DNA of 6,521 bases from CAYMLL01 sp964390645. GTDB lineage: Bacteria; Planctomycetota; UBA8108. The translations under genes were made by a program, and so were the position numbers. Position 1 is the stretch's first letter. Every line of letters starts with the position of its first letter. Location: NCBI GenBank assembly GCA_964390645.1, contig CAYMLL010000373.1, positions 1 through 6,521 of the forward strand, written 5' to 3'. This document shows positions 1 through 5,408 of this stretch, piece after piece. The notes under the pieces were generated by a model that was not told the origin of the DNA, did not search any database, and was given only the letters and a program-made list of their open reading frames with translations.

Positions 1-831
1 GAGAACGAGCGCCCCGTCGAGCGAGAAGTCACTCGACGCGACCGTGTAGTTGATCCCCTGCAGCGCGAACGTGTTGCGCCCGACGACCAGGTGCGACGCC
101 GGCACGAGGTAGTCCTCGTACTCGACCGCCTCGTGCTGTGAGTCGGCCGTGCCCGTGTGCGCAACCGGGGTGCCGCGCCGACCCGGCGCGTGCAGGCGCC
201 CGACCTCCTTGCCGTTGATGTAGGCCACGAAGCCGTCGTCAAACCAGAGTCGCAGACGCAGGCCCGCCACTCGCTCGAGGTCGCCGCGGGCGAGGACGAA
301 GTCCCGGCGGATGAAGATCGTCGAGTACTTGCCCTGCATGTCGTCGAGCACGGTCAGGTCGTCGGAGTCCCCGAATCCGAAGCCTCCCTTGCCCTTCGTC
401 CAGGCACTCGCGTCGAAGGCCGTCGTGCTCCATTCCGCCGGCACCTCACGGTCGCCCTTGAAGAGACGCCACTCGCTCTTCGGCGACACCAGCTCGCGGT
501 GCGTCAGATCCCCGGCGCGAGGCGTGGCCAGACGCTCGGCCGCAAGCGAACGCAGGAGGATGCCCCGGGCCATCAGGAGCTCGAAGGAGCCGGCGACCCC
601 GGGCCTCGACTGCAGCGATGCCAGCGTCCCGAGAGCCGCCTCGAGGGCCGCGGCATCCCGCGGCGCCGGACCGTGGATGGTCGCCAGCACCAGATCGAGC
701 GCGACGCGGTCGCCACGGTCGCCCTGGTCACCACGGTCGCCGCCCGCGTGAGCGAGCGGAGCCGTCGACGCGAGGGCAGACAGGATGGTGGCCGCAAGGA
801 CCCGGGCTCGACCCCTCTTCGCTCTCCGCAT
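1..831 (-). CDS. Exported protein with galactose-binding-like (jelly-roll) module, 3' end outside window
   Basis: The frame is open from the ATG at 831-829 to base 1 (277 codons, no stop), so the C-terminus is missing. Residues 1-29 form a signal peptide: basic MRRAKRGRAR, a hydrophobic stretch, then AHA before the likely cleavage site. Next come four collagen-like Gly-X-Y triplets (31-42), an Ala/Leu-rich helical stretch (about 43-110), and from about residue 114 a beta-sandwich module. Its landmarks are W121, FDASAW (139-144), GFGFGDSDD (150-158), IFIRRDF (172-178), DDGFVAYINGKEVGR (198-212) and NTFALQGIN (253-261). From memory, this layout matches the galactose-binding-like modules common in planctomycete surface proteins, often linked to CotH, lamin-tail or dockerin domains. 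Binding of a carbohydrate or other surface ligand is inferred. Its start overlaps the stop of the upstream propeller gene (TGATG), with GGAGG seven bases before the ATG, so it is probably the third gene of the operon. Whether a catalytic domain follows cannot be seen. Confidence 0.88.
   Translation of the reverse strand, partial: MRRAKRGRARVLAATILSALASTAPLAHAGGDRGDQGDRGDRVALDLVLATIHGPAPRDAAALEAALGTLASLQSRPGVAGSFELLMARGILLRSLAAERLATPRAGDLTHRELVSPKSEWRLFKGDREVPAEWSTTAFDASAWTKGKGGFGFGDSDDLTVLDDMQGKYSTIFIRRDFVLARGDLERVAGLRLRLWFDDGFVAYINGKEVGRLHAPGRRGTPVAHTGTADSQHEAVEYEDYLVPASHLVVGRNTFALQGINYTVASSDFSLDGALVL
708..743. repeat. 9-base tandem repeat, four units, coding for Gly-Asp-Arg/Gln triplets
   Basis: Four consecutive 9-base units start at 708, 717, 726 and 735 on the plus strand (GGTCGCCAC, GGTCGCCCT, GGTCACCAC, GGTCGCCGC). 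On the minus strand they encode residues 31-42 of the third operon gene, GDRGDQGDRGDR, directly after the signal peptide. Such repeats expand and contract by replication slippage, and a change of whole units keeps the reading frame. Confidence 0.7.
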
Positions 832-2978
832 CACTTCCCCTCCCCCGCCGTGGACGCGGTCCCGACCGGTTCGATCACCAGCGTCGCCCGGGTGCCGACC
901 GCCGGCAGCCGCGGCGAGACCTCGAGCGTCAGCAGCGACTCGGCCTCCATGTCCAGCGTCGACTGCAAGACCGTCTCGGCGGTGACCGGGTAGATCGTCG
1001 CGAGCGTGCCGCTGAAGTCCGCTCCGTAGACCAGGTCGGACCCGGGCTCGGCCGCCTCGATGACGCTCGAGCCGGTGAAGATCCAGCGCACGCGCCGGGC
1101 GGCGGCGCCACTCGTGACACCGAGCCCCGTGCGGCGGTCGACGACCGTGCAAGCGAGGTCGACGCGCTTCGTGAGTCCGACGCGACCGGGGAACTCCAGC
1201 AGCAAGCGAACCTCGGGACCCGACGGCCGGCTCGTCTCGCCGATGCCCGGCGAGCCCGCTCTCAGACCGAGCGACTCGATCGCCCGGTGCACGTCGCTCG
1301 GCTTCGCCGCGCTGAGGAGCACCGTCTCGTGAGCCTTCTTGCCTTCCCTCGCGGTCGCCATCACCTCGATCGGGTAGATCTTCTCGAGGTGCGGCAGCTT
1401 GCGCGGCGCGATCTCGACGTCGACGAGAACACGGCGCCGCACCCTGTCCACTCGCACGCCGACGTCCCGCCCACTCTCCCTGTCGGCCTCCCCGATGGCG
1501 ACGATGGCGGTCGGCCGACTCTGCTGTGGCCCCTCCACGTTGTGCGTCGCGACGTAGATCCGCCCGCCTGCGCAGACGAGCGATCCGAAGACGCGCCCCG
1601 GAAGGCCGACGCGCGGATCGCGACCGACGCCGAGACTCCAGAGCCTCTTGCCGCGATCGATTCCGAAGGCGTCGACGCGGCCGTCGAGGTCGACCGAGTA
1701 GACCCGGCCGCCGCTCAGGGCGACGCCGGCGAAGTACGGCGAGCGCCCCCGCTGCGACCAGAGGACCTCGCCCCGGGTGACGTCGACGCAACGTACCACC
1801 CCGTCGGTCGCCGTGAAGACCCCGCGCTCCGTCGCCGGATCGACCGCCACCGGACACAGCACGCCACCGGGGACGTCGATCTTCCAGATTCTCTCGCCGC
1901 TGCGGACATCGATCGCGACCACCTGGCCGCGAGCTCCGGGCACCGTCGAGGGATCGAAGCGAATCGAGCTGCAGCCGACGAGAGCCACCGGACGCCGGGC
2001 GCTGCCTGCGCCGACGCGCAGGCGCGCGACGCTCGGCGAGCCCCAGGGATTGAGGGGAAGCGGCAGCGTCCACTGCTGAACACCGGACCGTGCGTCGATA
2101 CAGACGACGCCACGAAAGCCGACCTGCTCCTCGTCGAGAAAGGCCGAGCCGGCGAGAACGACCGCGGAGCCCTCGTCGTCGCCTTGCAGCTCCAGGTACG
2201 CGACCGACGAGTCGACGTGCCAGCGGTCCCGGCCGGCGGTCCACACAGTCTTCAGCTGCGGGTCAAGACTCGCGAGGACCGCGCCGTCGCTCGGCGGCAC
2301 GGCGAACTCGTCGCTGCGCTTCTCGATCTCGTGAGCCGCGAGGAGCTCGGCGCGCACGACCCGCGCGTGCTTCTCGTAGTCCTCGATCGACAGCTCGCGG
2401 CCACCGGTGCGGACCCTCGAGGCATCGAGGCAGATGACACCCTCGGATCCGCAGCCGAAGTAGATGCGATGTCCTTCCCGCACCAGCGGCGCGCCCTCGA
2501 GATGGCGCAGCTTGCCCTCGACCTCGTAACGCCAGAGCGGAAGGCCGTCGCGAGCGCTGAACGCCGAGAGCACCCCGGCGACGTTTTCGTGCATGCCCTC
2601 GCCGACGTAGACGATACCGTCCGCCACGACCGGAGAGCCGACCGTCGGCAGCCGGAATGTCGGCGACGACTTCGTCCACACGACCCGCTTCTGCGGACGG
2701 TCGGCGAGATCCAGCGCCGCGAACTCCGGCGCGTTGAACGCTCCGAGCGCGGTGACGAAGAGCCGGCCCCCCGCCGGTGTCGGGGCCGCGAGGTGGTGAC
2801 TCCTCCCGGGGTAGACCCAGAGAACGTCGCCCCGCGTCGGCCCGGGAACCTCGTCCACGCAACCCGTGCGCCGCATGTTCCCCTGAAAGGTCGTCCAGCC
2901 ATCCTCCGCCGCGGCGAAACCGCAGAGGGCCACGGTGACGAGGAAGGCGACGGATGTCGAACACCTCGCGACGGTCAT
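831..2978 (-). CDS. Exported PQQ-like beta-propeller protein with C-terminal YdjY-like domain
   Basis: This is a complete 715-residue protein. Residues 1-24 are a signal peptide ending FAAA before EDG; the Cys at 19 is preceded by Leu, so it is not a good lipobox. The mature protein opens with the propeller-type WTTFQGNMRRTG (28-39). PQQ/quinoprotein-like blades follow, marked by D-x-x-x-G-x-x-x-W-type motifs ending at W149, W303, W365, W407 and W447. A charged, probably helical insert lies at about 195-230. NPWGSPSV, VGCSSIRFDP and DVPGGVLCPVAV are strongly conserved in a PQQ-like family I remember from planctomycetes. Residues about 505-715 form a separate domain resembling the YdjY domain: HETVLLSAAKPSDVHRAI (550-567), then VRWIFTGS (630-637) and YGADFSGTLATIYPV (651-665). 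I see no dehydrogenase partner or cytochrome domain, so a structural or binding role is more likely than PQQ-dependent catalysis. The ATG overlaps the upstream stop as ATGA, with GGAGG seven bases before it. The codon set contains no TTA, CTA or TCA. Confidence 0.93.
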   Translation of the reverse strand: MTVARCSTSVAFLVTVALCGFAAAEDGWTTFQGNMRRTGCVDEVPGPTRGDVLWVYPGRSHHLAAPTPAGGRLFVTALGAFNAPEFAALDLADRPQKRVVWTKSSPTFRLPTVGSPVVADGIVYVGEGMHENVAGVLSAFSARDGLPLWRYEVEGKLRHLEGAPLVREGHRIYFGCGSEGVICLDASRVRTGGRELSIEDYEKHARVVRAELLAAHEIEKRSDEFAVPPSDGAVLASLDPQLKTVWTAGRDRWHVDSSVAYLELQGDDEGSAVVLAGSAFLDEEQVGFRGVVCIDARSGVQQWTLPLPLNPWGSPSVARLRVGAGSARRPVALVGCSSIRFDPSTVPGARGQVVAIDVRSGERIWKIDVPGGVLCPVAVDPATERGVFTATDGVVRCVDVTRGEVLWSQRGRSPYFAGVALSGGRVYSVDLDGRVDAFGIDRGKRLWSLGVGRDPRVGLPGRVFGSLVCAGGRIYVATHNVEGPQQSRPTAIVAIGEADRESGRDVGVRVDRVRRRVLVDVEIAPRKLPHLEKIYPIEVMATAREGKKAHETVLLSAAKPSDVHRAIESLGLRAGSPGIGETSRPSGPEVRLLLEFPGRVGLTKRVDLACTVVDRRTGLGVTSGAAARRVRWIFTGSSVIEAAEPGSDLVYGADFSGTLATIYPVTAETVLQSTLDMEAESLLTLEVSPRLPAVGTRATLVIEPVGTASTAGEGK
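839..843 (-). promoter_or_regulatory. Ribosome binding site of the galactose-binding-like gene
   Basis: The minus strand reads GGAGG, seven bases before the ATG at 831-829, inside the last codons of the propeller gene. The stop and start share one base (TGATG, 829-833), a classic translational-coupling arrangement that supports both the start choice and operon membership. Confidence 0.8.
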
Positions 2979-5026
2979 CGATCGACCTCCAGGATCAGGT
3001 GGGAGCGCTCGACCTCGAAGCTCTGCTCGCGCCTCTCCCCCGTCGTGTAGAGGATCTCGAGCCGGTAGACCCCGGACACCAGAGCCGCCCGCGAGCGCGA
3101 CGAGCTCTGCGTGCCCCGTCCCTCGAGGCCGCCGATCTGCGACTCGTGAACGAGGGACGGCGGAGTCGACTCATCGAGGAGCGACAGGATCCTTACCCTG
3201 GCACCGGTCGCGCGCCGATCGACGGGCAACACGACATCCACGGGAGCGCGCTGCGCGTCACGTGGCGGCGAGGCGAGCAGGATGCACGACTCTTCCGCCT
3301 CGTTGGCCAGCACGACGTCGAGGTCGCCGTCACCATCGAAATCGGCGAAGCTCGCCGCCTGCGAATGAAAGACCCGTCGATCGAGGCCCAGAGCCCCGGT
3401 CGCGTCCTCCAGACGCCCTTCGCGACGCAGGAACAGACGGTTCGGGCCACCACGAAACGTGACCAGCAGGTCGGCACGACCGTCGAGATCGAAGTCGCCC
3501 CACGTCGCCGCGGTCGGCTCCCCGCGCGTCGACCGCACGACACCGAGCACGCGGCTCGTCACGTCGTGGAACTTGCCGCTGCCGTCGTTCGACCACAGCC
3601 GACCGAAGCGCCTCGACGGCACGAAGAGGTCCAGGTCACCGTCACCGTCGTGGTCGCCGAACGCCGGGCCTGCGCCGCGACCGTCGAGCTCGATGCCGCA
3701 GTCGCTGTCGACATCGAAGCGTCCCGGCTCGTCGGCATGAGCGAGAAGAAGCGCGCCCTTGCCGGCGCAGTAGAAGACATCGGTGGTGCCGTTCCCGTCG
3801 ACGTCCGCGAGCACGAGGTGATCGCCCGGTCCGGTGCCGGATCCGGCATCCTCGAAGACCCGGTCGGGCAGCACGACCTCGCCCGCGTCGCGAAAGCGCC
3901 GCTGCACGCCCCGACGCCCATCCGGGGCGTCGGCCGCCTCGTTGAGAAGGAGACGCAGGCCCCAGAACCCGTTGGCGACGAGCACGTCGGGCCAGCCGTC
4001 CCGGTTCGCGTCGATCCACGCGGCGCTGGTGACGTTGGCGCGCGGCAACGCCGGGAGGCGGCCGGTCGCGTCGATGAGCGGCTTCTCGCCGGCCGCGCCG
4101 ACGAGCAGTCGCGGACCACCGGGAACGGCGAGAAGAAGATCGAGCCGACCGTCGCCGTCGTGATCCGCCCAGGCCCCGGAGCGCGCGCCGCCCCCGTACG
4201 GGATCTCGACCTCGGTGAAGGTCTTCACCTCGTTACGCAGCAGAGTCGAGCGCGTCTCCCCGAAGAGAAGGACGTCGAGCTTGCCGTCCCGGTCGTAGTC
4301 CGCGACCGCCAGCCCCGATGTGAAAGGATCGACTCGCGGCAGCGTCGCGATGTGCGAGAAGCCCGGCATTCCACGCAGCTCCTCGAGCTCTCCAGCGCCC
4401 CAGCCGACGAAGTCGCGCTCCGGGTCGTAGTCGAGCCGATCGAGGCCGATGCGCAGCCGCTGCACACGCGCGCGACCGAACTGCAGCTCGTCCTTGTCCG
4501 CGTCCTCGAGACACGGCGCGATCGCCTCCTCGCCACGCTGCACCTTCTTGACGATCTTCTCGAGCCGAGATGTGCGACCCGCGTAGCTGCGAAGCAGGTA
4601 CGGTTCGGCATGCGACATGCGCCAGAACTCGCCGCCGCCGTAACACTGGTACCAGTAGTTGTCGATACAGGTCTCGCTGGCACGACCGTTGTGGAAGAAG
4701 ACCGCCGTCTTTCCCGGTTTGGCCCACTTCATGACCGTCTGCCACTCGCGGGGATGAAAGCCCTGCTGCGCGATGCGCTGGACGACCTTCTGCGAGCCGT
4801 GCTGTCCCTTGAGGTCGGCGACCTTGCGAAAGTGGAGAATGTTGCGCTCGGAGTCGACCTTCTCGAGCTCCAGCACGGCGATGGTCGAGGACTGCCAGAT
4901 GATCGAGCCGAGGCTCATCGGCACCTCGATGTAGGCCTCGACCGGCCGTGGGAAGGTGACCGCGACGGCCGCGCCAACGAGCAGAAGCGCCACCGGGGCC
5001 CTTCCCTTCACTTCGAGCACGCGCAT
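2975..5026 (-). CDS. Exported FG-GAP/VCBS seven-repeat protein with conserved N-terminal domain
   Basis: This is a 683-residue protein. I chose the ATG at 5026-5024 over the upstream in-frame ATG at 5134 because it opens a clear signal peptide (MRVLEVKGRA, a hydrophobic core, cleavage near VEA31) and has GGAGG four bases upstream. Residues about 32-210 form a domain of unknown function beginning YIEVPMSLGSIIW, with GKTAVFFHNG (105-114), SETCIDNYWYQCY (117-129) and RMSHAEPYLLRSYAG (136-150). From memory it recurs in planctomycete FG-GAP proteins. Seven Asp-rich calcium-binding-type loops follow, starting at residues 243, 288, 339, 408, 458, 511 and 562 (for example DHDGDGDLD), as expected for a seven-bladed integrin-alpha-like propeller. 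The tail (about 607-683: GARVRILSL, QIGGLEGRG, SGVYRLEILYTTGERR) weakly resembles an ASPIC/UnbV domain. It is the first gene of the operon, and its stop overlaps the next start. The likely role is calcium-dependent binding outside the cytoplasm; the ligand is unknown. Confidence 0.92.
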   Translation of the reverse strand: MRVLEVKGRAPVALLLVGAAVAVTFPRPVEAYIEVPMSLGSIIWQSSTIAVLELEKVDSERNILHFRKVADLKGQHGSQKVVQRIAQQGFHPREWQTVMKWAKPGKTAVFFHNGRASETCIDNYWYQCYGGGEFWRMSHAEPYLLRSYAGRTSRLEKIVKKVQRGEEAIAPCLEDADKDELQFGRARVQRLRIGLDRLDYDPERDFVGWGAGELEELRGMPGFSHIATLPRVDPFTSGLAVADYDRDGKLDVLLFGETRSTLLRNEVKTFTEVEIPYGGGARSGAWADHDGDGRLDLLLAVPGGPRLLVGAAGEKPLIDATGRLPALPRANVTSAAWIDANRDGWPDVLVANGFWGLRLLLNEAADAPDGRRGVQRRFRDAGEVVLPDRVFEDAGSGTGPGDHLVLADVDGNGTTDVFYCAGKGALLLAHADEPGRFDVDSDCGIELDGRGAGPAFGDHDGDGDLDLFVPSRRFGRLWSNDGSGKFHDVTSRVLGVVRSTRGEPTAATWGDFDLDGRADLLVTFRGGPNRLFLRREGRLEDATGALGLDRRVFHSQAASFADFDGDGDLDVVLANEAEESCILLASPPRDAQRAPVDVVLPVDRRATGARVRILSLLDESTPPSLVHESQIGGLEGRGTQSSSRSRAALVSGVYRLEILYTTGERREQSFEVERSHLILEVDR
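2986..2990 (-). promoter_or_regulatory. Ribosome binding site of the PQQ-like propeller gene
   Basis: The minus strand reads GGAGG, seven bases before the ATG at 2978-2976. The site lies inside the last codons of the FG-GAP gene, whose TGA stop shares four bases with the ATG (ATGA, 2975-2978). Ribosomes finishing the first gene can restart here, so the two products are likely made in a coupled ratio. Confidence 0.8.
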
Positions 5027-5030
5027 GAAC

Positions 5031-5035
5031 CCTCC
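5031..5035 (-). promoter_or_regulatory. Ribosome binding site of the FG-GAP gene
   Basis: The minus strand reads GGAGG within a GGGGGAGGG run, four bases before the ATG at 5026-5024. This site, with the signal peptide that follows, fixes the start here rather than at the in-frame ATG 36 codons upstream. Confidence 0.75.
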
Positions 5036-5169
5036 CCCGCCGCAAGCGGCAAAAACAGCGTCGGAAGCCCGGTGATTCCGGTAAGATCGAGGTGCGCCGT
5101 CGGTGAAGAAGACGCGCCAGCGCACGCCGACCACGGTAGAGCATCACCGCGCGAACTTCCAGTAATGCT

Positions 5170-5181
5170 CGTGCCGGCACG
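5170..5181. promoter_or_regulatory. 12-base perfect palindrome CGTGCCGGCACG
   Basis: The sequence is its own reverse complement across all 12 bases. It lies near the middle of the divergent intergenic region, about 145 bases before the FG-GAP gene start and about 230 bases before the acyl-CoA dehydrogenase start. It could be an operator half for either direction. Short G+C-rich palindromes of this size arise often by chance in DNA of this composition, so support is weak. Confidence 0.2.
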
Positions 5182-5261
5182 GCCCTCCGACGTCGTCACA
5201 GCACCGCATTTGCGCGCGGCTGACACATCGGCGCGCACGGATCGACGAATGCGACGGACGG

Positions 5262-5289
5262 GGCGCTTTTGTCTCAAGACCACAGCGCC
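5262..5289. promoter_or_regulatory. 28-base interrupted dyad, candidate operator
   Basis: The outer arms GGCGCT (5262-5267) and AGCGCC (5284-5289) are perfect reverse complements. The inner arms GTCT (5271-5274) and AGAC (5277-5280) are also complementary and share the same symmetry centre between 5275 and 5276. One further T:A pair lies between the arms, so 11 of 14 symmetric positions pair. It sits about 120 bases upstream of the acyl-CoA dehydrogenase start. A symmetric site here suits a dimeric repressor of the TetR or FadR kind that often controls fatty-acid degradation genes, but that regulator is an inference. The element could also be a chance dyad. Confidence 0.35.
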
Positions 5290-5408
5290 GACGACCCGAA
5301 CCGAGAGAGGCGTATCTGAACCGGCCACCCGTGTGGAGGGGCGGTTCGACGACGGCCGGCGCGTGATTCCTGGAACTCCGCTCCGGCGCAAACACTCCGA
5401 GAAAGCCG

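Larger units (their letters stand above)
5027..5408. other. Divergent intergenic region, no gene
   Basis: These 382 bases separate the diverging starts of the exported operon (minus strand) and the acyl-CoA dehydrogenase (plus strand), so promoters for both must lie here. I found no tRNA-like or riboswitch-like pattern. The open frames that cross the region in either direction lack a ribosome site or family resemblance. I could not pick a convincing -35/-10 pair; TATCTG at 5313-5318 is a weak -10-like hexamer for the plus-strand gene with no matching -35. Two dyads (5170-5181 and 5262-5289) are listed separately. A small inverted repeat, GCCGCAAGCGGC (5039-5050), lies just upstream of the FG-GAP gene's ribosome site on the minus strand. 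It has no trailing T-run in either direction that would make it a terminator. Confidence 0.75.

Noticed and set aside
157..993. A plus-strand open frame opposite the galactose-binding-like gene.
   Set aside because: It is antiparallel to the minus-strand gene, which has a signal peptide, a recognisable module and a coupled start. The plus frame has none of these.
2920..2923. The Cys in VALCG of the propeller signal peptide, considered as a lipoprotein attachment site.
   Set aside because: Leu directly before the Cys does not fit a lipobox, and a normal FAAA cleavage site follows a few residues later.
618..3050. An 810-codon plus-strand open frame opposite the propeller gene.
   Set aside because: It is codon-for-codon antiparallel to the real gene, so it stays open because that gene lacks TTA, CTA and TCA codons. 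The translation is Arg/Pro/Asp-rich with no family resemblance, and no ribosome site was seen.
5039..5055. Inverted repeat GCCGCAAGCGGC next to a run of A, considered as a terminator.
   Set aside because: On the plus strand the hairpin is followed by A, not T, and on the minus strand the T-run precedes it. It also lies just upstream of a gene start, where a terminator would make little sense.
5027..5134. A 36-codon N-terminal extension of the FG-GAP protein from the ATG at 5134.
   Set aside because: It would bury the signal peptide inside the protein. The ATG at 5026 has GGAGG at the right distance and begins the signal peptide directly.
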